Shown here one piece after another: positions 36,840 through 48,420 of a stretch of 64,000 nucleotides of DNA (the first letter of the stretch is position 1; every line of letters begins with the position of its first letter). The notes under the pieces are model-generated. The model worked only from the letters and a program-made list of their open reading frames with translations, was not told the origin of the DNA and searched no databases. The position numbers and the translations under genes are program-made. This DNA is from Hippophae tibetana (taxonomy: Eukaryota; Streptophyta; Magnoliopsida; Rosales; Elaeagnaceae): contig CM072811.1 in NCBI GenBank assembly GCA_037013495.1, forward strand, positions 44,027,452-44,091,451, in the 5' to 3' direction.

Positions 36840-38400
36840 CCTTCTTGTGATCCAAATTTTGATAGTGATATATTTGATGAGTTAGATTAATATGCTTAGC
36901 TATATCATTATGTTTTCAATATAAGGTTTCATCATTTCATTCAATATTCTAAATCTATATCTAGTTTTGTGTTGGAGTGGAAAAGAAAATAAATTAAACT
37001 TTCAAGAGTTGTTTCTAGTTCCTATATGTGTCATACTAAGTAGGGTTTGTCTCTTACTTATGAGAGAATACAAAGTTGTAATTGGCCATTTTATTAAACC
37101 TAAGGAATTAACATCTTATGTTGATGTTGCTCATAGGTTTCCTAATATTTATGAGTATAACAAGGCCTTGTAGCATCCAAACTATCCTTATAAACCACTA
37201 CTCAAGGTTTGGATGAAGTGTTTGGATGATTTGTTTAGGCAAAAATCTTTGTGTGCATTTTTATCTTGTTTTTTCATTGTATTTAAATGGTTTTTGCATA
37301 CTTTTTGACTTTGTTCTTTTCTCTTATTAATGATTATATTAAAATCTATTATCGTGATCTAGCTATTGATAAGAAGGATTTTACTATACCTTTCAAATGG
37401 GCGAGGGGATTGCTTCATCTTATTATAAGTATAACATTTTTCAATTTTATTAGCGTTTTAACTTACTTTTTCATAAACTATTGTTTTTTTCTTTTTATCA
37501 TATATTTTTATTATTTATATATAATTGGTATTTATTGTTTTATAGTATTTGGATTGTGTTTTGTACGAGATTCATGTATGAATGTCTCGTTATCCTGAAA
37601 CGTTTGGATTAAAAAGTTATTGTACTCTAAAGATATTTTTTAATATAAATTCAGATAACATTCTATGGAATTCTTTACAATATTTTGTTGTGATGCTATA
37701 TAAATGTTCTATGATATTTTATGTAACATGTTACATCTTAATGTAAACAACTATGTAACATGTTTTATATAATTGTTCACATACCATGTAATATTTTATA
37801 TATTTGTTCACATTAAGATGTAACATGTTACATAGTTGTTCACATTAAGATGTCACATATTACATAACATATCATATACGAAGTAACATATATATTATAT
37901 TGATAATATTAGTATGCATGTGTCATATTTTGACATTTTATTTTCAGATTTTTATAACTTTTTGGTCCTTTTCCTTTTTATTCTACTACCATCTATCATT
38001 ATAATCTTATTGCATATTTTATAATCATTAATTTTTGTTAGTGTCAAGTATAGTTGTTTTAAAATGATATAACATGTTACAAACGCGGATATATAAAGAT
38101 GTAACTTGTTGCATCATATTATAGTGTTTTATTACATAACATTCTCTTTTACAATTATTGTTTCTTTTGTGTAGGTGGAGTGTATGAAATTAACCACCGC
38201 TCATTATGGTAATCCTATTTTGTCAATCCTTTTTATTTATAATTATACTTTCATTAAACTTAATGTATTTTTTCCTTTGTTTTATTTTACAGCCATGATT
38301 ATGGGATTTTGTTGTCGAAATTTGTGAAGTTTTTCACTAAAAAAATGGACATTGAATATGATTAATTTAATTAGTTTTTGAAAGATTGTGAATAGATATT
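36840..38400 (+). pseudogene. Possible Ulp1-like protease relic of the MULE
   Basis: Broken plus-strand coding fragments end near 38290-38365 in HDYGILLSKFVKFFTKK, which resembles the C-terminal catalytic block of Ulp1/SENP cysteine proteases (normally D-C-G-x-F/Y-V). The catalytic Cys position is Tyr here. Upstream fragments such as LAIDKKDFTIPFKWARG (about 37357-37407) and a run near 37070-37170 look coding but I do not recognise them. The assignment rests on one short block and on context. Confidence 0.4.
37728..37858. repeat. Inverted repeat, about 35-bp arms
   Basis: The left arm 37728-37763 pairs with the right arm 37824-37858 with about two mismatches, around a 60-bp loop. Each arm carries CATGTTACAT-type motifs. 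Confidence 0.8.
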
Positions 38401-39094
38401 ATGTACAATTTGTATGTAATGAAGGAATGTTAAATCATGCATAATAAGAGGTTATTCAAATAGAGGTTGTTCATTTATATTTGAAATATTGCATTCTTGA
38501 TTTTTGTAAATTTATGTACTTCAAGAACAATATGTAAATTTGTGTTTTTTGTAAATGATAATGGGTTGGTAGTTATATTTTGAATTATGTACATTTTAAT
38601 AAGTGCTCTATTATAATGGTTTGATAATATTGGTTTTAATGTAATTGTATAATTTATCACATTTTTTTTGTTTATGTATTTTTTGGGTTGTATATTTTAA
38701 CAACAATGTTTAACATGTTACATTGTATTATACAATAAATGTAACATGTTACGTTATATATGAAAAATAATTAATTTCTTATAACATATAATTTTATAAA
38801 TAATAAATTACTTATGAACAAAAAGTGACTATAATATTACAATATCTATATACCCATTTACAATGGAATATTACTTATAACATACAGTTTGTAATATTAC
38901 AAATATTACTTAAATATGAAATTAGCAAAAGATTCTTATCAATAATTGTACTATCATATTAATATATAAATTCTTAAGTTTTGCCATTTTCAATTGTCAA
39001 GAACATATATGTAAAAGTAATACCAAAACATAAATTAAAAGTTGTAATAAATCTATAAATTTGTAATATGTAAAATGGTATGAATTTATTGTTA

Positions 39095-41223
39095 TGATTT
39101 CTTTCCTCTTCCTCTTCTTGGTTTCCTTCTTGAGTCCTTTGTGATCATAAGTGATGGTATCTTTATTTTCCTTGTTCTTTCTTTCTTTTCCTCTTCTATG
39201 ATATCATTTTTTTTTTATAATTGCTGACAATATTAGGACATCTCTCACAATGATTATTAGATTTCATTTGATTTCTTGTTCTATTGGATAGAATGGATCT
39301 TCATATACTCACTTCAAAGATTGAACACATGTCTCTTATACATTGTTTCTTTTTAGTGCATGTGCACAAGTGATTTTTTTTACCATATGTACAAGTCTTG
39401 TATTCCAGGTTTAAAATGTAACTTTCAAACTCATTTTTCACTTTTGCTATTTGATTATTTAGGTTAATAACTTGTATTTTTCTGTTTTGATAATCATTTT
39501 TTTAATCTTATCTTTCACCTATTTTGTTAATGTACCAATATTTGAATAGATGTCCTCTTTTTTGTAAAGTAGCTTTGGATTATATCCCATATATTTCCAA
39601 ATAAGTGTGTTATATGGGTTTCTTAAGCATGCCTTAGCATTGAACTCATGTTTTCAACATTGTTTGAAGTCTTGAAGTCATACCTTATAATTAGAGCTAG
39701 ACATTTGAATCTTGCCCAAGATGAATACTCTATTCTATATAGGTATTTCATTATTGTTTTGGAAGCTTCTTTGATCATATACATATTCTTGTTGAAGTTA
39801 TCTTCATTGTATGCGTAAACAGCTTGTATGAAGTATGTGTTTGTAGATTTGTTGTGGTAGTAGATTACAAGTTTTTTTATTCATATAATAGTAACAATAA
39901 CAATGATATGTCTTATTGTTATATACCATACTAACTATTGATTCTATTGATGGATTTCAATATGATATTATAACCAAGTTTTTCTTTCTCCAATAAGCAA
40001 TTTTAGTTTTCTAAAAAAATCATTTTTATGTCTTTGTAATTTCCACATCTACCATCTCAAATACAATAGAGTAAATTTACATTACATTATTTAATTAATT
40101 AGTAACTTGTTATGTAACATGTTATATTAAGGATTATATAAAAATTGTAACAAGTTACATTTAGTAATTATTTGTAAGATTTGATTTTTTTATTAATTAC
40201 TTGAACATTATATGTACTAGTAAATATACCTTACATGATTGTTTTCATCATTTGTAACTACTAGAAGTAATACTTTTTTTTCTCTTTCTTTGATGAATAT
40301 CCTATCAATTGCTACTAGTTGCATATAGTTGATGAATCTGTTTATGAATGTGTCAATTGTCATGAATCCATACCTAAAATTGAAATATGTATATGTTTTT
40401 ATCTAACTGTATGAATTTAGGTTTGCATTTTCTAACATGTAAAAGAATTCAGGTAGTTTACTGTATGAATCTTTTGGATCTCCTCGTACTTTTTTTATTG
40501 CTTCTTTTTTTTCATGATTGCCCTTTTGTTAGTAATTGTGACTCATGTTTTCTTTTTTATGTCACATATGATTTCTTTTTACTTAATTGTCTACTTAAAT
40601 CTTGGTAAAAGTCTTTGATATTGTAAACTACATACTTATATGTGGCATGTTTGTTTATTTTATTCTTTAACATTTATGAACATAAACGATATTCATTGTA
40701 AGTGGTTATCAATGCATCTGATTGTTCAATCTTGTTTGTTACAAACTTCCAATGACAAATTTTCATCTATGTACTTTTTTATAATGCTTGTCTTATTGAA
40801 TTTGCTAATCTTGTAGTATAACCTCTTTGTTATTGTTAATGTTGAAACATAGAGTTTAAGATCATCTTTGTTATTAAAAACACTCCAAGTGAATAACCCT
40901 TTCTTGTTATCTGAATTTATTGTAGAGTCAATCTCAATATCTGACTTTAATGTTACATAAGTAGATTTTGAAGTTAGACTTATCTTTTGTATTGTATGAG
41001 TTACATAAAATTTGTTGTACTCTATATTATATTTCCCAACATTCATATTGGTAACGTACTCTACATTCCTATTATTTCCTAAGCTTATTGTTATATGAAT
41101 TCTCATACATTTCATCTTGATGTTGATATCTCCAATTATATGCAATGCATTACATATATCTTTCTTCAATTTTTCTAAAGTCATATTCTTTTTTATGCTT
41201 ATTTTTTTGGAGTACCATTTCAC
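39095..41223 (-). pseudogene. MULE (MuDR-type) transposase relic
   Basis: Reading the minus strand from 41223: a 165-residue open N-terminal region with FNNKDDLKLYVS, like the MuDR N-terminal domain. Near 40380-40210, FINYMQLVAIDRIFIKERE aligns in style with the first catalytic-Asp block (Asp kept, following Gly lost). Near 39869-39555 the C-terminal catalytic region appears with YAYNEDNFNKNMY, SSWARFKC and KTSNNVENM (W-A-R and T-S-N are hallmarks). Near 39444-39302 is a SWIM-like segment (NLEYKTCTYGKKNHLCTC). A basic tail with RRKPRRGRGKKS follows to 39095. Stops and frame changes separate these blocks, so the transposase is dead. Confidence 0.78.
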
Positions 41224-41379
41224 ATTATATTGATAATGTTAGAAAATATTATAAAGAGAATGACACATAAACAAAAAAACATTATAACATGTTAATGCAA
41301 CAAATCCAAAAATAATGTAACATGTTATATGAGAGTTATTTTTCAAATGATGTAACATGTTACATCATGTATATTAGTA

Positions 41380-44300
41380 ACATCTATTTAAAAACTAGCT
41401 TCTCATTAAATTATAACAATATTTAAAGTGATTTTATATTCATTATTAATACTTTTCTCTCTGTTTGTTCATCTAATTAGAATATGATATTAATTTGTAC
41501 AGATTATAAATGAGATAATATGTATTTATTATTTTAACTTGATTAACAAGTTACTTTCATTTTATATAATCAGAAAAGAGATGTATATATAATTCGAGTT
41601 ATGAAGGATGAGTACAAGAATGTTTGAAACACTTATATGCAATACTTAATCCAACTTTAGTTGCATTTTTGTGTTGATTCTGAAAGTTTATAAAATATGG
41701 ACCTGATTAACCTAGATGGGAGGATAAATAGGTTATTTTTAATTTTTATCAATATATAATTTAATAACCTAAATAAAATGGTTAGACATGCAATCGTGTG
41801 TAAGAGTAAAGTACGAAAATAAAATAATAATACATGATATTTTTAGGTGGAAACAACTTAGGCCACAACCATGACCTAAGAGAAAAACTACCGGTCCACT
41901 AGACCATCTAACTTTCCACTATGAAAATCAAATGTTCAAGTACAAACTCGGTTTTATGCTACCCTCCCTAAGATATTGCACCAATATACTTTACTTACGA
42001 GCCCCTACATTGTTTTCACAATTTCCAATGTTAGTGTGAATGGTTTCCACACCATCGTTCCAATAAGCTCCCCGCCAATCAAATCATTCACAAATCAACC
42101 TAGATTAAGACAATTGTTGCATCGTTCTTCTTTTGTTTTTGTGTTTTCTTCTTCAATAGGTTGTGACTTCTTCTATGGATTCAGTATGTTTTTTTTTAAT
42201 TCATTCACACTAATTCAACCCTAATGTGTCTATATATATAGATAATAATAATAATGACCTAGTAATATTAGGGTTAAATATATTTTGGTAATAATTTTTC
42301 AAAGCCTATTAAAAATTTTAATATTATAAAAAAAAATTATTTTTTATTTTTTATGACACATCTTAAAAATATTAAGACACATCTAAAAAATATTTAAACA
42401 CATATATCTAAGAGATAACTAATTAATAATTTCTTAAATTGATTTAAGTTTAAATAAATATTTTAGTACCAAATATAATTTCAAATTTATGAACATTTAC
42501 TATTAAATGCATGAATGTAATCATGTGTGTCGTAGTTATAAAATATATACTTGGAATACAACTATCTTGAACTCGTGCATTTGTTCAGTTTTTTTTGATA
42601 TACTTGATAGCAGACCTAAAAACAAATTTACAGATAAATATTTTGTCCACGAAAATAACCAACACTCATAGTGCTTACAGATTCCATCTTTATTATAAGA
42701 TTTGTTCTATAAAAACAATCATTGTCGTTATCAGAGGTAAGAAATCAAGAACTTGTAAATCTGCTTTTATTTTTAATAATATTACTTAAAACTGGGTACG
42801 ATTTTAAAAATTAGATCATTGTCTTTGTGATTCTTACATTCAAAACATCAAAAATTTATCTCTGATTTTTTGATAGATGATTATTTCTACGATTCTTGTA
42901 TTTCGCAATGGGTTTAGTTGATTAAGCAATGAGGGGGCATTTTCTCGCACAATCTGGGGCTGGATTTATGGCTAGTGATGAGTTAGGGTTAGCTGAGTTG
43001 TTTTGACGATAATGAATGGAAAGAAATTTTGATAAAATATCATTTAATGTGAAAATTAAGCAGCACATTTTGAGCTTAAAATGATAGTTTGAAAAAATGA
43101 GTAATTTATTTAAAATTGGGCTATTTAAGTCATTTAGTGAACATAATGCACATAAAGATTGATATTCCCTATGTTGAAACCCAATTAGGCTCACCAAAAA
43201 CCAATCACCAATGTAAAAAATATAGTTGAAAGTAAGTGAAATAATAGATTGAGATTAAATAAATTGGATATGAGCTAATACTTAGAGCTTTAAAGAAGCT
43301 CTCTAATGACATGTAGAGTTTCTATGTCGATAAAGAAAATCAATTGGACATGGGTGTAACAAAGAAAATAAGTTAATTAGGTTAGAAGAAATTTAAATTT
43401 AAAACCTATTTATACCTTTATAAAAGGGTTACATGCCAAGTACATGATTACTTAAATGGGAATATCTTACAAAATTAATAAATTTTGACTTATCTGACCA
43501 CTTTTAAAAAAAATAGACTAAATCTATTCACCCAAATAATTACAGAAGTAATATTTCACTTACCAATAGTTAAAAGACCACTTTGACCCAAAATCCAAAA
43601 TTAAATGGGGTAAGAGTAACTAGGAGACTAACAAGTAGTTAAGTACCATACCTTAACTTTTACATCATCAATACATTGACTTTTATAAATATATAATTAT
43701 ATCTCTTCAAAAGACAATTAATGATAAGAATTCATGGGTTTTGAAAAGTGTGATTCTCCGAGAGCATACTCTCTCAAGTTTTCCTCTTTGTCCTTCACAA
43801 TTTCTATTGATTTCCTTTGAATCCAAATGGGTTTGGTGGATTTCTCTTAGCTTTTCCTTGTCCCGTTGTTAACTTCTTATTCCTATGATTTTTGCTTGCT
43901 TCCTTTCTTGTAACACTTGCTAGTTTTACAAAAGATATGATGAGGTGTATTGAGGAGTTGAGGATATGTGATGGGAATCAAGGTGTTTTTACTTAAGGAA
44001 GCTAAAGTTAAAGCATTTTTGAAATATGTCACATTTGCACTACCTTATCACTCTTGTTGTCATGGGAGTTGACATGGATGCCACATTATTGTTATGGGAT
44101 GTATGCTCATTAATTGAATTTTATTTACCAAAATTTTACTGTAATCTTTTAAAAGATAGTTTGGGGAAGAATATGCTAGAGTTTGTTAAGTTTAAAAATT
44201 GTCATTTTTATTTTTTAATTTAGGATTCATTTTTTAGAATTTAAATTAGGTTATTTTTTCTTTTTTTTAGTTATTTGTAATTCTTTGTTTTATGGCATAA

Positions 44301-45900
44301 TTTAGGATTTAAATTTCAAAATTCAAATTAAGATATATTTTCTTTTTTAGTTATTTAGTATTTAAGGAAGCATATATTTAAGGATTTGTAGCTTCAAATT
44401 TGTTAATCAATTATATATTTAAAATATATTAACTTAATGAAATAAAAACTTCAAACTTAATTCAAAAACTTTTCAAGGAAAAGTTTTCTTTGGATCTTTT
44501 AGAATTTCTAAACTTAAAAATCCACTTTCACCCTTAACCAGTTAGTTCATAATTGATTATTACATTTTTATATATTAAGGTTCTTGCTTTAATATAAGCA
44601 AAGGTCACGATGTCACGTAAATCTATTTTTAGATGATCGTAAAGATCTTTTTTGAATCACGATTTTCATTAGTTTATTGACATGACTCGAAATAATATGA
44701 TTGAGGATGTTGAGTGTAAGATTGAGCTCACAATTGTTGTGTGATTGATGTCTAAGTGTGCCTTGAACCTTGAGGACTTTATTTGAGTCTATTGTCAAGT
44801 GGATGTCTAAAATTAAAGGTTTTGGATCATAATACTATAATATTATATTTTGAGAAGATTTGTGACTTAAAATAAACTCTTCATCGTGATCCATTGAATT
44901 TTGATAATGGAATGCTTATGTCTCAAAGGATGAAATTAGGTATTTCTCTACATCATTGTGGATTCAATCACATGATATGCTTATTGATTAAAGATATAAG
45001 TTCATTGTTCATCGTATAACTAGTAATATAGGTTATATTTTAGAGATTGATATTTTTTTGGAGAATGCATTTGTTATGGTTGTAAGGATTCAAGTAGAGT
45101 TTTTATTATGTGATCATTTATTGGTTGGTGTATGAATTCTTTTAGCACTAAGATATCTAGTGTAGATTGAGGTAAAATATGAGTGATTATCATGTTTTTG
45201 CTATAAATGTGAAAGGCTAACACATGAGTTGAGGAATTGACTATATGGTATGGTGGTAGTATTGGACATAGTGGAAGAAATATAAGGTTAAAAGTGTGAT
45301 TGTACTTAGATATAATCATGTGTTATTGATGTTGTTAAGGGTGTTGGTAGGAGGAAGCCTTTTGATGGTGTTTTGGTTGTTAAAATCTATGTAGTTGATA
45401 CTTCATCTATATAGGTGTTACATTCTATGACATTATCTTATTAGATTACAATGAAATGGTGAATTTAGTGTTAAAAAAAATCTATTATATTAAGAAAAAA
45501 ATTGACAATTAATAATTTTATTAGTAACATCTATCATTTCACTTAATTTTGATATTTACCATCGATTATCCTTTCATTAACACCATTTAAGGTTTACATG
45601 GTCATTTTTTTCCAATTGAACAAGCCAATTTTATCTTAATGATTATGTAGAAGTTAAATCTATTTGTTTATTTATTATTTATTATTATCCTTTTGAATAT
45701 GAATGTAATATATTAACTTTTTTCTATATTTTAAATTAAGTATCATCCTTTTTAAGTTTAGTTTTTAATTATTTTATTATTATTATTATTTTAAATTTTA
45801 AATTTAGTAGGAATTTTATTAAATTAAATTGCAATTTATATCTAACAATCGCCATAATTCTAAAACCAAAGCGTAGTCATTGACGGTTTTGTTATTATTA
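41380..45900. other. AT-rich DNA with unassigned old repeats
   Basis: No gene is supported. At 41820-42240 a less AT-rich stretch ('ggtggaaacaacttaggcc', 'aaaactaccggtccactag') reads like part of an old LTR or other repeat. Broken coding-like stretches at about 44.0-45.4 kb may be transposon remnants, but no domain is recognised. Confidence 0.5.
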
Positions 45901-46071
45901 CTTTTTCATATATACATTGTCATTCCTGAAACTAAAAGTTTGTACAAAAATAAATGTTGCAATGCGTGGGTTATATAAATTAATTAATACCCACTTAATA
46001 ACTTATTAATTATAATATATGTCATTTATAGTTAAAAAATTAACATATATTTTTGTTAAAAATAAAAAAAC

Positions 46072-46180
46072 TTATACTAATTTTTTTGTTATATTATAAT
46101 CATAGATAATACCATATTTCAAATAATAAATTTATACTAATTTTTTCGTTATATTATAATCATAGATCATACCATATTTC
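46072..46180. repeat. Tandem duplication, 60-bp period, two copies
   Basis: TTATACTAATTTTTT.GTTATATTATAATCATAGAT.ATACCATATTTC occurs at 46072 and again at 46132 with two or three differences. Confidence 0.93.
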
Positions 46181-46563
46181 GTGTGTGTACGCTTTGGCAG
46201 TAATCATATTCATTTGGCGACGCAACCAATTTTTGTCCAAATAAGAAACCAAATATCTTTAAAACACATTGTGCAGCACACCCAATGGCATCTCTTAGTC
46301 TTCTTGAGATTTTCTAATTTAATTCAATTATAAATTAATTTAAATTATATATTTAATTCAAATAAAATAAAATCTGATATTTAGGAGTCGTTTTGTAAGG
46401 ATTTTTTTAATTAATATTTTACTATTCCTTTAAAAAAAATGTTTAGTGATTTATTTTATTCTCCTTGAATCACAACAAATAAGAAGTAAAATTAACTAAC
46501 AAACAATATGAATTTCAAAACTTTTTTATTAAGTTTTATTAACTATAAAAGACATATAAAAAT

Positions 46564-46624
46564 ACACTATTTGATTGCAATAAAAATGAAAATATACACT
46601 ATTTGATTGCAATAAAAATGAAAA
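46564..46624. repeat. Tandem duplication, 31-bp period, two copies
   Basis: TACACTATTTGATTGC followed by AATAAAAATGAAAATA occurs at 46564 and 46595, virtually identical, so the duplication is young. Confidence 0.95.
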
Positions 46625-47329
46625 TAAATACAATTATCAAACAATTCTTATTTTAAAATTTTAAATTCAAAAACCAAATTTAGTTACAAAACAGTTCATT
46701 TTTTATTTTTTTGCATTAGGTACTTAATAGTTACGGATGACTAATATGTTTATTATTATTTTAAAATTGTTTACTTAAGTTTCTTACATTTTTACAAATT
46801 TTAAAAAAAATGACAACATATTTACTACTTTAGCAATTATCATATTAAAATTTTATTTTTTAAATGAAGTTGAAAAATAAAATAAAAATTATTTGAAAAA
46901 TACAAAAATTAAGTATTTAAATTAAATTGTTATTTTTTAAAAAATTAATAGAATAAATTACCGTCAAAAATTTACTGAACGTAAATAATGTAATTGTAAT
47001 AACTAATGAATGTGCATGACATTAGTCTCGCAATTTAAATAGAAGCAATTCTTTTTTTACTTAAAAAATATATACGTGACACTGCTGTGCAAGGCAACCG
47101 ACATGCCTACTTAAGAACACTGAATATAAATCTCTTTCACACTAAAAAAAATAATACAAAAATTATAAATAATTTAATAATTATTATTATTAGATAAATT
47201 TATATTTTTATACGAAAATAACTATACTAATTCTAAAAATGACATATCATAAACGGCTCATGTGTAGACTAATTATTAATGTATTCCTCCTTATAATTTA
47301 ATTCATCTAAAATCTAATTTAATTCCTTT

Positions 47330-48420
47330 GTTTTTTAAATTATATTTTAATTGAAAAATTAAAAGAAAAACAAATTATTGAATTAATTGATTCAATGTGT
47401 ATAGTTAAAATAAAAAAATTAATAGACTCATGAATAATTAAATTTATTTTTAATTTATATTTAGTATAAAAATAATAATTAATTTTATATATTACTTATC
47501 TTTTAGTAGTGTAATCAAAAGAAAAAATAAAAATACTCTTAAAATAATTTATTCATATAAATTTAAAATTTATAAATTTTTTATTTGAAATTTAAAAAGA
47601 AAAAATTAAAAGATTCAAAAATATCATAATAATTATTTATTATTATAAAAAAATTTAAAATAAAAGGCCAAGATACTCTAAAATAATTGATTCGAAGTGC
47701 ACATATTTAAAAATATATGTCTTAGACTATAAATTTAGTGTTGATAATTAATTGTTGGTATTAATTATCTTTTAGTAGAAAAAGAAAATGAAAGATCAAA
47801 AGGCTCATAAGATAATTGATTTTACATGGGTATATCTAAAATTTATAAATTATCTTTTGATTAAAATTAAAAATCATCAACATTATTATTATCGTCTTTT
47901 ATTATAAAATTAAAAGAAAAATCAAATTATTTTTAAAATATAAGTTGAATTTTAATTTTTTAAAATTATATTTAATATAAAAATAATAATTAATGTTGTG
48001 TTGAAATTAAAACAAAAAATCAAGATATTTATAAAATAATTTATTATACGTGAATAGATTTAAAATTTATAAATTCTAATAATTTTCTACTGTTACAAAA
48101 TTAAAAGAAAAAGAAAAAATCTTCTAAATATGTAGAATTTTAATTTATTTTATAAATTATATTTAATGAAAAAAATAATTGATCACATATATTAGTTATT
48201 TTTAGTTGGAAAATTAAAAGAAAAAATCAAAAGATTCTTAAAAGATTTTGTTACATGTGAAAGAGTTATTTGTTAATTACTATTTAACATATAAATAGAT
48301 CTATAATTTATAAATTATTTTTTGATAAAAATTTTAAAAGAAAAATATTAAAATATTCAAAATTTATAATAATTATTTATTATTATGTAATTCAAAGAGA
48401 AAATCAAAATTTTCTTAAAT
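47330..48420. repeat. Degenerate AT-rich tandem array, period about 210-270 bp
   Basis: A recurrent order of blocks is seen four or five times: 'ttttagt.g..aat.aaaag', 'aaaa.tcaaaagattcttaaaata', 'attgattca..tg', 'aaatttataaatt'. Starts are near 47349, 47503, 47771, 47998 and 48208. The units are strongly diverged. Confidence 0.5.

Larger units (their letters stand above)
37723..41363. repeat. Dispersed palindromic GTAACATGTTAC motif family
   Basis: Perfect copies occur at 37723-37734, 37820-37831, 38741-38752 and 41352-41363. Near-perfect copies lie near 37753, 38071, 38710, 40114, 40147, 41281 and 41317, and an outlier near 30503. Each is self-complementary. I saw no comparable density outside the Mutator-like relic. 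Confidence 0.85.
30480..41370. mobile_element. Decayed Mutator-like element (MULE) with a nested copia element
   Basis: The right part holds a minus-strand MULE transposase relic (39095-41223). The left part holds coding-like plus-strand fragments, including a possible Ulp1-like end (36840-38400), as in plant MULEs that carry a Ulp1-type protease. A family of palindromic GTAACATGTTAC motifs runs from about 30.5 to 41.36 kb, which suggests one element. A copia element (31496-36828) appears inserted within it. Terminal inverted repeats were not found, so the outer ends are approximate. Confidence 0.6.

Noticed and set aside
42922-45319. Short minus-strand frames in the 43-45 kb region
   Set aside because: No recognisable domain; surrounding sequence looks like decayed repeat DNA.
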